Of a DNA stretch of 64,000 nt, positions 16,290 through 24,585 are shown piece by piece (positions within the stretch are counted from its first letter, which is position 1; every line of letters begins with the position of its first letter). Made by a program: the position numbers and the translations under genes. Location of the stretch: assembly GCF_900115305.1 (NCBI RefSeq), contig NZ_FOVW01000001.1, forward strand, positions 310,001-374,000. Reading direction: 5' to 3'. Under the pieces are notes generated by a model. It worked only from the letters and a program-made list of their open reading frames with translations. It had not been told where the DNA came from and did no database searches. The DNA comes from Algoriphagus ornithinivorans (GTDB lineage Bacteria; Bacteroidota; Bacteroidia; Cytophagales; Cyclobacteriaceae).

Positions 16290-16956
16290 GCTGGAAAAGG
16301 GGAGACCTGTCTTCAGTATCTCCCCTTTCACTATGCTGGATTTTCCGGATCGCACAGCTTGCATCCTTTGGTTTGCCGGCTGCAACATGCGCTGCGGCTA
16401 CTGCTACAATCCTGAGATCGTTCTTGGCAAAGGCAAGCTGAGTTGGGCTCATGTCAGGGAATTTCTACAAAGCCGTCGTCACTTGCTGGATGGGGTGGTG
16501 TTCAGCGGAGGCGAATGCACGATTCATTCTCAGTTGATTGCATTTGTCAGGGAGGTGAAAAAGATGGGGTTTGAGGTGAAAATCGACACCAACGGCAGTC
16601 GGCCTGAGGTAATTGGACAGCTAATTACCGAAGATTTGCTGGACTATGTGGCCCTTGATTTTAAATCTTTACCGGAAAAGTATTGGGAAGTTACCCGCTC
16701 TGATTTGTTTTTGGCTTTCGAGAAAACATTGGAAATCATGGTCTCTTCTTCTGTTCCCTTTGAGGTTCGGACTACAGTTCATTCGGAGCAATTGAGGACA
16801 TCCCACCTTGATGCCATGAACACCTGGCTAAGGGGGAAAGGCTATTTCGGGAGCTATTACTTACAGCCTTTTCGGGGAGATAAGCAGACACTTGGCAATT
16901 TGGGGGAGAGCAAAAAGCCAAGTTTAAAAAGTAGGGTGGGGGTGTGGAGGAATTGA
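16255..16956 (+). CDS. nrdG: Anaerobic ribonucleotide reductase activating protein (radical SAM)
   Basis: This 233-residue activase generates the glycyl radical on NrdD using S-adenosylmethionine and a 4Fe-4S cluster. The cluster motif C-x3-C-x2-C is GCNMRCGYC (Cys43, Cys47, Cys50), followed by the GGE-like SAM motif VVFSGGECTIH and the DTNGSRPE strand. The GTG at 16255 is the only usual start upstream of the conserved PVFSISPFTMLDFPD block; the ATG at 16333 would cut into that block. The start lies inside the small glycyl-radical ORF, so the three genes form one coupled unit. The last about 15 residues are not conserved in appearance. Confidence 0.88.
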   Translation: MNTSSVPISSNRLEKGRPVFSISPFTMLDFPDRTACILWFAGCNMRCGYCYNPEIVLGKGKLSWAHVREFLQSRRHLLDGVVFSGGECTIHSQLIAFVREVKKMGFEVKIDTNGSRPEVIGQLITEDLLDYVALDFKSLPEKYWEVTRSDLFLAFEKTLEIMVSSSVPFEVRTTVHSEQLRTSHLDAMNTWLRGKGYFGSYYLQPFRGDKQTLGNLGESKKPSLKSRVGVWRN

Positions 16957-17172
16957 ATGATGGATTTATGAAGAGATGCCAGATGAGCAGCATTCATAAA
17001 AATACCTGCCTTTTTTTATTCACTTGGTAGTATGATCGCTTCAAATATTGTAATGTTTTCCGCAATTCCTTCCCGCTCCTAACTTTTAAAAGATGTTTTT
17101 AATAATGATGGGGCACATACAAATGAGTTGAAATTCAAGTAATAACTTTTTAAACCAAATTTCCAATAAAAA

Positions 17173-17219
17173 AATAATACAGGATATTTTTATCTTTTAT
17201 TATTTTTCCATTACATTTG
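17173..17219 (+). promoter_or_regulatory. Promoter and operator R7 of Rrf2 copy 2
   Basis: Operator R7 (17173-17204) has 13-bp arms around a 6-base spacer with 11 of 13 pairs, core ACAGGAT-ATTTTT-ATCTTTT. It covers the expected -33 region of a promoter whose -7 element TACATTTG is at 17212-17219. The gene starts at 17240. The layout suggests autorepression. Confidence 0.6.
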
Positions 17220-17239
17220 ATTCATCAATTAGCGCAAAG

Positions 17240-17671
17240 ATGTTTTCCAAAGCCTGTAAATACGCAATCAATTCCATGGTTTTTCTGGCCACTTTACCGG
17301 ATGGCAAGGAGCGTGCTGGCATCAAGGACATTGCTTTTGCAATAAATTCTCCGGAAGCTTTTACTGCTAAAATCCTCCAAACTTTGGTAAGAGAAAACTT
17401 ACTCCTCTCTATAAAAGGTCCAAATGGAGGATTTGAAATCAGCGATTTAGGTAAAAAATCAACTCTTTATAGGATTGTGCAAGTCATTGACGGGGATTCG
17501 ATCTTCGTGGGCTGTGCACTGGGATTACAGGAGTGTTCAGAGTCACATCCCTGCGCGGTGCATCATAAGTTCAAAGCTATCCGGGATCACCTGACCGGTA
17601 TGATGATGACCACTACGCTTCGGGATATGGCACTTGGGATTCAAACTGGGGTAAGCTTCTTGAAAACTTAA
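17240..17671 (+). CDS. Rrf2-family transcriptional regulator (NsrR/IscR-like), copy 2
   Basis: A 143-residue Rrf2 protein starting MFSKACKYAIN. It has the recognition segment SPEAFTAKILQTL, the wing SIKGPNGGFEI and the cysteine cluster GCALGLQECSESHPC (C-x6-C-x5-C), the same spacing as copy 1 at 10144. The cluster is a probable Fe-S site for NO or redox sensing. It sits just upstream of the RIC2-nos operon and probably regulates it through operator R8, and itself through R7. The two copies have diverged in the non-DNA-contacting parts, so they may respond to different signals while sharing an operator family. Confidence 0.9.
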   Translation: MFSKACKYAINSMVFLATLPDGKERAGIKDIAFAINSPEAFTAKILQTLVRENLLLSIKGPNGGFEISDLGKKSTLYRIVQVIDGDSIFVGCALGLQECSESHPCAVHHKFKAIRDHLTGMMMTTTLRDMALGIQTGVSFLKT

Positions 17672-17686
17672 AAAATTTACTTATAA

Positions 17687-17706
17687 AAAAGATAAAAAGA
17701 TCCTTT
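17687..17706 (+). promoter_or_regulatory. AAAGGAT-N6-ATCCTTT-type operator, site R8 (RIC2-nos)
   Basis: AAAAGAT-AAAAAG-ATCCTTT, 13 bases upstream of the RIC2 ATG and 15 bases after the Rrf2 stop. It is placed to control the RIC2, cytochrome and nos genes. Confidence 0.6.
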
Positions 17707-17719
17707 AAAATTAAATCAA

Positions 17720-18442
17720 ATGGCAACTATCATAGACAAAAAAGTAGGCAAAATTGTAGCAGAGAATTTCCGGACTGCCAAGGTATTTACAGAATATGGA
17801 ATAGACTTCTGCTGTAAAGGAGGAGTCAAACTATCCGATGCCTGCAGCACAAGAGGGCTTAACCTGGAAGAGGTGGTCGAAAAGCTCGAAGTAATCATGC
17901 AAGTAGCGGATCAGAGCCCCTATCAGGAAATGTCTCTCAGCCAATTGATTGACCATATTTTGAGTGTCCATCATAAGTATGTGGAAGAGACTCTTCCAGC
18001 TTTGAAATTTTATCTCGATAAAATAGAGCGGGTTCATGGCGACCGCCATCCGGAATTGAGTTCAATCCGGAAGGAGTTTTTCGAAGCTGCAGATGCGCTA
18101 ACCATCCATATGAAGAAGGAGGAATTTGTGCTTTTCCCTTACATCAAAGCAATGGAAGATGCCAAATCCAACAGCTTCCCGCTTTCAAAGCCACATTTTG
18201 GACATATCGAAAACCCGATATCTACGATGGAAGAAGAGCATGACACAGAAGGGGAGCGTTTTCGAAGAATTGACTCCTTGACACAGGGTTTTACTTCTCC
18301 TGCGGATGCCTGTCAAACTTACCGGGTAGCATTTTCTATGCTGCAGGAGTTTGAGCAGGATTTACATAACCATATCCACTTGGAAAACAATGTTTTATTT
18401 CCAAAAGCTATGGTGCTTTATTCAGAATTAAACGCTTCATAA
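17720..18442 (+). CDS. RIC-family di-iron protein (ScdA/YtfE), copy 2
   Basis: This 240-residue second RIC protein has an ScdA_N domain with GIDFCCKGG (Cys31, Cys32). The hemerythrin-like bundle follows, with likely ligands in SVHHKYVEE, KKEEFVLFP, MEEEHDTEGE and NHIHLENNVLFPKA. It is expected to repair nitrosated or oxidised iron centres. It begins the plus-strand series that leads into nosZ (25 bases to the next gene), so iron repair and N2O reduction are probably co-expressed. It is paralogous to the copy at 12828, which is arranged in the opposite direction. Confidence 0.93.
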   Translation: MATIIDKKVGKIVAENFRTAKVFTEYGIDFCCKGGVKLSDACSTRGLNLEEVVEKLEVIMQVADQSPYQEMSLSQLIDHILSVHHKYVEETLPALKFYLDKIERVHGDRHPELSSIRKEFFEAADALTIHMKKEEFVLFPYIKAMEDAKSNSFPLSKPHFGHIENPISTMEEEHDTEGERFRRIDSLTQGFTSPADACQTYRVAFSMLQEFEQDLHNHIHLENNVLFPKAMVLYSELNAS

Positions 18443-18467
18443 ACAAAGTTCTATTAGTTCAAATATC

Positions 18468-20243
18468 ATGAGGATTTCACAACCAAACGAGCTCTTTATT
18501 CGCATCTGGAACCGATGGGCGGTAGGATTTTTCCTGATCGCTGCGCTTTTAGGGATGACCATGAGAGCATTTTACATCGTGGAAATCCCTGTTCTCGAAT
18601 ACCGTCATATTCTCCATACCCATTCTCATATAGCCCTCTTGGGATGGGGATTTATGATGCTGATTGGAACCATGATATTTGAGCTGGAAGGAAAGGAAAA
18701 CTTTGGAAAAAAATACGGAGGGCTATTCATCGCCTTGCTGGTTTCCCTGCTCGGAATGTTGTTCTCCTTCCCAGTGCAGGGCTATGGAGTGGTGAGTATT
18801 TCCTTTTCCACCTTGTTTGTGCTCCTTTCCTATGCATTCATCTTCAAGCTTTGGAAGACCCTTGGACAAAGAGAAAACACACTCGGCATTCGGCTGATTC
18901 GATGGTCTCTAATCGGGTATCTGATCTCAACCTTTGGCCTATGGGCTTTGGGGCCTGTGACGGCTACTTTGGGAAGAATGCATGAAATGTATTTCATGAC
19001 CATTCAGTGGTTTTTGCACTTCCAGCTCAATGCTTGGTTTGTACTCGGTACGCTCGGCTTAATCGTTTTTTTTGCCGAAAAAAGAGGTATTAAGATCTTA
19101 ATTTCCAGCATTCAACAAGGGCTTTTAATAGGTTCTGTATTCTTGACTTTTGCCTTGGCAATTACCTGGGCGGAACCATCGCCAATCTTCTTCTGGATCA
19201 ATTCCTTGGCGGTTTTGATTCAAGCCTTGGCTTACTACCTTCTTCTTCAAAAAATCATAAAGATTCTTCCCGGGCTTTTCCTTCAGCCCTTTCCCAAAAT
19301 GCTGATTGTTCTTGCTTTGGTAAGCTTGGTTGCAAAGGCAATTCTTCAGGTTCTTCTGGTATTTCCGGAGGTTGCTGTGATTTCTTATACCATCCGACTG
19401 TATGTCATCGGCTTCCTTCATCTGGTTATGCTGGGAGCAATGACTTTCGGAATAGGGGGCTTAGCCCTGGAAGAAGGCAGACTTCCTGCTACGCTATCTT
19501 CCAAAATTGGATGGAGCCTCATTTTGGGAGGATTTCTGGGGACCGAACTTCTGCTCTTTGGGCAAGGCACTATGGTCTGGATGCAGTGGGGATACCTTTC
19601 GTGGTATCACTTGGGACTGTTTGTTTTTTCCGCCCTCTTCCCTTTAGGTCTTGCCTTGTCCTTTATCAGTCTGTTTTCTGAAAAATATGTCCAACCTCAA
19701 TCAATCTTAAAGTATCCCAACTCTAATCAACTCAATGTCGAAACTATGAAAAAAGTAATGATTTGGTCAATGGGCATCATAGCGATGCTGATGACCTCCT
19801 GTGGTGGCGGAAGCGAATCTCAGTCTTCCTCTTCCGAATCGGGTTCCCCTGCTGAAGCCGCTGCGCCCGCTGCCGATCCCAAAGGGATAGGCGAAATAAA
19901 ATCTGTTGATCTCGGATCGGGCGTCGACGCCTCCTTGGCTGACCAGGGAAAGGCTATCGTGGACATGAAGTGCACCGCCTGTCACCAGCTCAATGACAAG
20001 CGACTGGTCGGTCCAGGATTCCAAGGAGTGACCAACCGACGTCGTCCGGAATGGATCATGAATATGATTACCAATGTGGACGTGATGCTGGACCAAGACC
20101 CCGAAGCACAAAAGCTTCTGGAAGAATGTCTTACCAGAATGCCAAATCAAAATATCTCCATGGATGATGCAAGAGGTATTCTGGAGTTTATGAGAAAAAA
20201 TGACGAAGAAAAAGCAGGCCAGCGCGATGCTGCTGTGAAATAA
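18468..20243 (+). CDS. NnrS/heme-copper-oxidase-like membrane protein fused to a c-type cytochrome
   Basis: A 591-codon ORF with two parts. Residues 1 to about 405 form roughly 12 membrane helices with histidines in HILHTHSHIALLGWGF, LGRMHEMYF and FLHFQLNAWF, resembling NnrS or heme-copper oxidase-like proteins of nos clusters. Residues about 427-591 look like a complete lipoprotein cytochrome c: internal Met427 (ATG at 19746), a signal ending in lipobox MLMTSC (Cys445), a Ser/Ala-rich linker, the heme site CTACH (Cys502, Cys505, His506) and a possible distal Met in RMPNQN. No stop separates the parts. It may be one fused electron-transfer protein, or two genes that lost the stop between them while the internal start is still used. 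The cytochrome is the likely electron donor to NosZ, whose gene starts 21 bases downstream. Confidence 0.8.
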   Translation: MRISQPNELFIRIWNRWAVGFFLIAALLGMTMRAFYIVEIPVLEYRHILHTHSHIALLGWGFMMLIGTMIFELEGKENFGKKYGGLFIALLVSLLGMLFSFPVQGYGVVSISFSTLFVLLSYAFIFKLWKTLGQRENTLGIRLIRWSLIGYLISTFGLWALGPVTATLGRMHEMYFMTIQWFLHFQLNAWFVLGTLGLIVFFAEKRGIKILISSIQQGLLIGSVFLTFALAITWAEPSPIFFWINSLAVLIQALAYYLLLQKIIKILPGLFLQPFPKMLIVLALVSLVAKAILQVLLVFPEVAVISYTIRLYVIGFLHLVMLGAMTFGIGGLALEEGRLPATLSSKIGWSLILGGFLGTELLLFGQGTMVWMQWGYLSWYHLGLFVFSALFPLGLALSFISLFSEKYVQPQSILKYPNSNQLNVETMKKVMIWSMGIIAMLMTSCGGGSESQSSSSESGSPAEAAAPAADPKGIGEIKSVDLGSGVDASLADQGKAIVDMKCTACHQLNDKRLVGPGFQGVTNRRRPEWIMNMITNVDVMLDQDPEAQKLLEECLTRMPNQNISMDDARGILEFMRKNDEEKAGQRDAAVK

Positions 20244-20264
20244 CCCAGTTAAACTAAAATCCAA

Positions 20265-22223
20265 ATGAAAACAAACAAATGGCTACTTGCTGCAGGTCTG
20301 ATTGCGGCAGCAATAGCGCCCGGATGTAAGCCCAAAGGAGCCCAAAGTGCCATCACAGGTGATGCGGCTGCTAAGGTCTATGTAGCGCCAGGACAGCATG
20401 ATGAGTTTTACAACATTGTCTCTGGTGGTTTTAATGGTCAAATGTCCGTCGTAGGTCTTCCCTCCGGTCGGGTATTGAAAATCCTCCCTGTTTTTTCCGT
20501 TCACCCGGAAAACGGCTGGGGATATTCGGAACAATCCAAGCCCATGCTCAACACCTCTCTGGGATTCGTACCCTGGGATGATTTGCACCACATCGCTATT
20601 TCTACCACCAATGCAGAACATGATGCTAGATGGGCATTTGGAAATGCAAACAATACCCCTCGGATTGCAAGGGTAGATTTGAACAGCTTCAAGACGGTGG
20701 AGATCATAGAAATCCCTAATTCTGCGGGTAATCACTCATCTCCGTTTATTACTCAAAACACCGAGTATGTAGTGGCAGGTACTCGTTTCTCTGTGCCCGT
20801 TGGGGATAATCAGGACGTGTCCATTGACTCCTACAAGGAGAACTTCAAAGGGTATATATCCTTTATCGGGGTGAATCAGGAGACAGGAGAAATGAATCTT
20901 TCATTCCAGATTGAAGCACCTCCTTTCAATTTTGACTTGGCCCGAGCCGGTAAAAATAAATCTCATGGGTGGTTCTTCTTCTCCACCTACAATACCGAAA
21001 TGGCCCATACGCTTTTGGAAGTGAATGCTTCTCAAAAGGATAAGGACTTTATCATGGCGGTCAACTGGAAAAAAGCAGAAGAATATGTGAAGGCGGGAAA
21101 AGGGACCAAGAAAAAAGCAAGGTATGCACATAACAAATGGAATGAGGAAACCCATTCTGCTACCTCCACGATGATGGAGGAGGTGTTAACTTTGGACCCA
21201 ACTGTGTTGAAAGACATTGTTTATTTCATCCCATGTCCAAAGTCTCCACATGGTACTGATACCGACCCAACTGGAGAATACATCATCGGTTCAGGTAAGT
21301 TGGCAGCGATCATTCCAGTTTTCTCATTCACCAAAATGCTGGCCGCAATCGAAAAGAAAGATTTTGAAGGAGATATCCAGGGCATGCCGGTTTTGAAATA
21401 TGAATCAGTACTACATGGCGAAGTCCAAAAACCAGGTTTAGGTCCTTTGCACACGGAATTTGATGGAAAAGGAAATGCCTACACATCCATGTTTGTGTCC
21501 TCAGAGATCGTGAAATGGAATATCGAAACCCTTGAAGTGCTGGATAGAGCGCCTACCTATTATTCAGTAGGTCACTTGAGTATCCCAGGAGGACCTACCG
21601 GAAAACCTCATGGTAAGTATCTGGTGGCTTACAACAAAATCACCAAAGACAGATACCTACCTACAGGTCCCGAACTGGCCCATTCAGCTCAGCTCTACGA
21701 TATCTCGGGAGATAAAATGCAGTTGCTTCTCGACTTTCCAACCATTGGTGAGCCTCACTATGCAGAAGCCTTTCCTGCCTCTTTGATCAAAGACCGTCAG
21801 GTGAAATTCTATCCCATCGAAAAAAATCACAGCCCTTATGCCCTCAAAGGAATTAATGACGCCCGAGTGGAGCGAAAAGGCAATCAGGTACACGTGTATA
21901 TGACTTCCATCCGATCCAACTTCCGACCTGATAATATCGAAGGGGTACAGGTAGGGGATGAGGTTTACTTCCATGTCACCAACTTGGAGCAAGACTGGGA
22001 TGTGCCTCACGGATTTGCAATCAAAGGAGCCAATACTGCGGAGCTCTTGATTATGCCGGGAGAGACTTCTACGCTGAAATGGATACCCGATCGCGTAGGG
22101 GTGTTCCCATTCTACTGTACCGACTTCTGTTCTGCACTTCACCAAGAGATGCAAGGCTATCTGAGAGTTTCGCCTAAAGGGTCGAATGTCTCGCTGAAAT
22201 ACTCCACCGGAGACTCTGAATAA
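20265..22223 (+). CDS. nosZ: Nitrous-oxide reductase, clade II (Sec-exported)
   Basis: A 652-residue NosZ that reduces N2O to N2 in the periplasm. The N-terminus has a Sec-type signal with lipobox-like APGC and no twin-arginine motif, which marks clade II (atypical) NosZ. CuZ-site histidines are visible in DDLHHIA, SPHGTD, GPLHTEF and GKPHGKY. The CuA domain at the C-terminus has FYCTDFCSALHQEM (Cys618, Cys622, His626, Met629). The beta-propeller and cupredoxin parts are complete. It lies between the cytochrome fusion and the nosB-like/nosLDFY genes. nosR is absent, as is common for clade II. Confidence 0.97.
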   Translation: MKTNKWLLAAGLIAAAIAPGCKPKGAQSAITGDAAAKVYVAPGQHDEFYNIVSGGFNGQMSVVGLPSGRVLKILPVFSVHPENGWGYSEQSKPMLNTSLGFVPWDDLHHIAISTTNAEHDARWAFGNANNTPRIARVDLNSFKTVEIIEIPNSAGNHSSPFITQNTEYVVAGTRFSVPVGDNQDVSIDSYKENFKGYISFIGVNQETGEMNLSFQIEAPPFNFDLARAGKNKSHGWFFFSTYNTEMAHTLLEVNASQKDKDFIMAVNWKKAEEYVKAGKGTKKKARYAHNKWNEETHSATSTMMEEVLTLDPTVLKDIVYFIPCPKSPHGTDTDPTGEYIIGSGKLAAIIPVFSFTKMLAAIEKKDFEGDIQGMPVLKYESVLHGEVQKPGLGPLHTEFDGKGNAYTSMFVSSEIVKWNIETLEVLDRAPTYYSVGHLSIPGGPTGKPHGKYLVAYNKITKDRYLPTGPELAHSAQLYDISGDKMQLLLDFPTIGEPHYAEAFPASLIKDRQVKFYPIEKNHSPYALKGINDARVERKGNQVHVYMTSIRSNFRPDNIEGVQVGDEVYFHVTNLEQDWDVPHGFAIKGANTAELLIMPGETSTLKWIPDRVGVFPFYCTDFCSALHQEMQGYLRVSPKGSNVSLKYSTGDSE

Positions 22224-22235
22224 AACTATCCACTT

Positions 22236-22264
22236 TCGCCGGTGGAGATTCCACCGGCGATTTT
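22236..22264 (+). terminator. Strong hairpin after nosZ
   Basis: Perfect 10-bp stem TCGCCGGTGG/CCACCGGCGA (22236-22245 with 22251-22260) and TTTT. It is likely an attenuating terminator or an mRNA-stabilising hairpin that gives nosZ more transcript than the downstream maturation genes. Confidence 0.7.
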
Positions 22265-22276
22265 CACAAATTGATT

Positions 22277-22846
22277 ATGAAATCCCTTAGCCTCACCAAT
22301 CGGATATTGCTTTTACTGGCGGTATTGACTTTGATTCCTGCGTATTTCACTCCACTTTGGCAGATTAGCCTCTGGGCTCCTCAATATCCTGAGGGTCTGA
22401 ATATGAAGATTTGGATCGACCAGCTTAGTGGTAATGTGGACCAGATCAATGGCGTCAACCACTACATCGGAATGAAGCATATCGGGGTAGAGATGTTTCC
22501 TGAATTCACTTACCTAAAGTATGTGATTGGTGCGATGATCGGACTAGGTCTGATCTTTTTCTTAGTGGGAAAAAGATGGTCGATTTACTCCTTTCTGGGG
22601 CTTCTTTCCGCCTTTGGTATTGCTATTCTGGTGGATATGTACCTCTGGGGCTATGAGTATGGCCATGAGCTTGACCCAAAGGCAGCTATCAAAGTAGAGG
22701 GAATGAGCTACCAGCCACCTCTAATTGGTTATAAACAACTTCTAAACTTCTTGGCGTATTCCGGTCCTGATACCGGTAGCTGGATATTGATAGGAGGAAT
22801 GGGCCTCTTGGTATTGGCTGTTTACCTGGATTGGAAAGGAAAATAA
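22277..22846 (+). CDS. Four-helix membrane protein of the nos cluster (NosB-like by position)
   Basis: This protein of about 189 residues has four membrane helices (near 10-28, 80-98, 105-123 and 165-183) and a conserved-looking His-rich external stretch, NHYIGMKHIGVEMFP. I know no biochemical function. In clade II nos clusters a small membrane protein gene (nosB) directly follows nosZ; position and topology fit, but the name is inference. The ATG at 22277 is chosen over the TTG two codons upstream. It may take part in electron supply or NosZ maturation. Confidence 0.75.
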   Translation: MKSLSLTNRILLLLAVLTLIPAYFTPLWQISLWAPQYPEGLNMKIWIDQLSGNVDQINGVNHYIGMKHIGVEMFPEFTYLKYVIGAMIGLGLIFFLVGKRWSIYSFLGLLSAFGIAILVDMYLWGYEYGHELDPKAAIKVEGMSYQPPLIGYKQLLNFLAYSGPDTGSWILIGGMGLLVLAVYLDWKGK

Positions 22847-22894
22847 ACCTCATCCACCTGCTGAATTAAAAACTTTCATTTAACCCAACTGATC

Positions 22895-23329
22895 ATGAAA
22901 CGAATATTGATTGCTCTGATCCCAATTCTGATACTGATGGCTTGCAATGCAGACCCGCGTCCGATTGTACTAGGGCAGGACGCTTGTCACCATTGCAAAA
23001 TGACCCTGATGGATCCAAAGTTTGGGGCAGAATTGGTTACAGAAAAAGGGAAAATATTCATTTTCGACGATGTCAACTGTATGCTTGGCTATATGGATTC
23101 TGAGGAGGGAAAAGGCCAGGTGTTTAAACATATACTCGTTATGGACTACCTGAATCCAGGCACCTTACTGGATGCCAATTTCGCCCATTACCTCAAATCT
23201 CCCGAATTTAAAACTCCCATGGCTTCTGAAGTGGTTGCTTTCCCGGACTACCAATTATTAAAAGAATATAAAGTCAAAAATGGTGGGGTGTACCTCGCCT
23301 GGGGAGAATTAACCACTCAATTTAAGTGA
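22895..23329 (+). CDS. nosL: NosL copper-chaperone lipoprotein
   Basis: A 144-residue outer-envelope lipoprotein (lipobox ILMAC, Cys17) that binds Cu(I) and helps to deliver copper to NosZ. The family's metal motif is visible as DACHHCKMTLMD, with FGAELVTEKGKIFIFDDVNCM after it. The stop TGA overlaps the ATG of nosD by one base. Confidence 0.93.
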   Translation: MKRILIALIPILILMACNADPRPIVLGQDACHHCKMTLMDPKFGAELVTEKGKIFIFDDVNCMLGYMDSEEGKGQVFKHILVMDYLNPGTLLDANFAHYLKSPEFKTPMASEVVAFPDYQLLKEYKVKNGGVYLAWGELTTQFK

Positions 23330-24585
23330 TGCTCAAACTCAGAAAAGCTATGAACCGAATCTTTCCATTTATTTTGATTTTGTGCCTGTACGCCATCCAT
23401 GCAGAGGCAGGCAAGATCATTCTCAAGCCCGGACAATCCATTCAAGCTGCGGTAGATCGCTCAGCTGCAGGGGATACTTTGATTTTCTCCCCCGGAACCT
23501 ATCAAGCTTCGGCAGTGAAAATACGAAAGCCTTTGAGTTTAATCGGAAATAATCACCCGGTCATGGACGGTGAGAATAAAGGCAATATTTTTCTGGTAGC
23601 TTCCGAAAATGTACTGATTCGGGGCCTGAAATTTATCCGAACCGGGAAATCCAACATGGACGACTCTGCGGCAATCAAGTTCTTCGATTCCAAAAATTGC
23701 GTCATTGAAAATAATATTTTGGTGGATACTTTTTTTGGATTACACTTTTCCAACTCCTCAAATCTGACCATCCGAAAAAATAAAGTGAATGCATCGGCCA
23801 GTCGGGAATTTGAAGTAGGAAACGGTATTCATCTCTGGAAATGCAAGGACAGCCTGATAGAGAAAAATGAGGTCTCTGGTCATCGAGATGGTATTTACCT
23901 CGAGTTTGTGACCAATACTCTAGCAAAGGAAAACTTCATCCAAGGCAATATGCGCTATGGGCTTCACTTTATGTTTGCTCATGACAATACCTATCTGAAA
24001 AACACCTTCAAAAGAAATGGAGCCGGTGTTGCGGTCATGTATACTAAAAACGTCACAATGCAGGAAAACCGATTTGAAGAAAACTGGGGAAGCAGTGCCT
24101 ATGGAATTTTGTTGAAAGATATATCAGACAGCAAAGTGATCGGCAATGTCTTTCTGAAAAACACAGTTGGGATCTACATGGAAGGCAGCAGTCGAATCGA
24201 TTTTAAAGAAAATACTTTCAAAGAAAACGGTTGGGCACTCAAGCTGATGGCGAGCTGTGACCAAAATCTATTCCAAGCCAACAACTTCACAAGAAACACC
24301 TTTGATATCAGTACGAATGGCAACTTAGTACTCAACCAACTTAATGAAAACTACTGGGACAAATACGAAGGTTATGATCTCAATCGAGACAGAATCGGTG
24401 ATGTGCCTTTTCGTCCTATTAATCTTTATAGTGTGATTGTGGAAAAAATTCCTGCATCAGTTATGCTTTGGAGGAGTTTTCTGGTGACCTTATTAGATAG
24501 GATGGAAAAAATCCTTCCTACCATGACCCCAGATGAAATGATTGATCATTCACCCAAAATGAGACCCTATGATTTCGGTACATAA
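23329..24585 (+). CDS. nosD: NosD periplasmic copper-site maturation protein
   Basis: A 418-residue exported right-handed beta-helix protein (signal ending near HAEAG) made of repeated pectate-lyase-like coils such as NVLIRGLKF, NCVIENNIL, NLTIRKNKV and DSLIEKNEV. With NosF and NosY it forms the ABC-type machinery needed to build the sulfide-bridged CuZ centre. A GTG one codon upstream (23326) is an alternative start. It overlaps nosF by 17 bases. Confidence 0.94.
   Translation: MLKLRKAMNRIFPFILILCLYAIHAEAGKIILKPGQSIQAAVDRSAAGDTLIFSPGTYQASAVKIRKPLSLIGNNHPVMDGENKGNIFLVASENVLIRGLKFIRTGKSNMDDSAAIKFFDSKNCVIENNILVDTFFGLHFSNSSNLTIRKNKVNASASREFEVGNGIHLWKCKDSLIEKNEVSGHRDGIYLEFVTNTLAKENFIQGNMRYGLHFMFAHDNTYLKNTFKRNGAGVAVMYTKNVTMQENRFEENWGSSAYGILLKDISDSKVIGNVFLKNTVGIYMEGSSRIDFKENTFKENGWALKLMASCDQNLFQANNFTRNTFDISTNGNLVLNQLNENYWDKYEGYDLNRDRIGDVPFRPINLYSVIVEKIPASVMLWRSFLVTLLDRMEKILPTMTPDEMIDHSPKMRPYDFGT

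Noticed and set aside
17217-17228. TTGAT-TC-ATCAA palindrome as FNR site before Rrf2 copy 2
   Set aside because: Spacer is 2 bases rather than the 4 needed, and it lies downstream of the -7 element.
20283-20735. Minus-strand open frame opposite nosZ
   Set aside because: Antisense shadow of the certain nosZ gene; no recognisable motifs.
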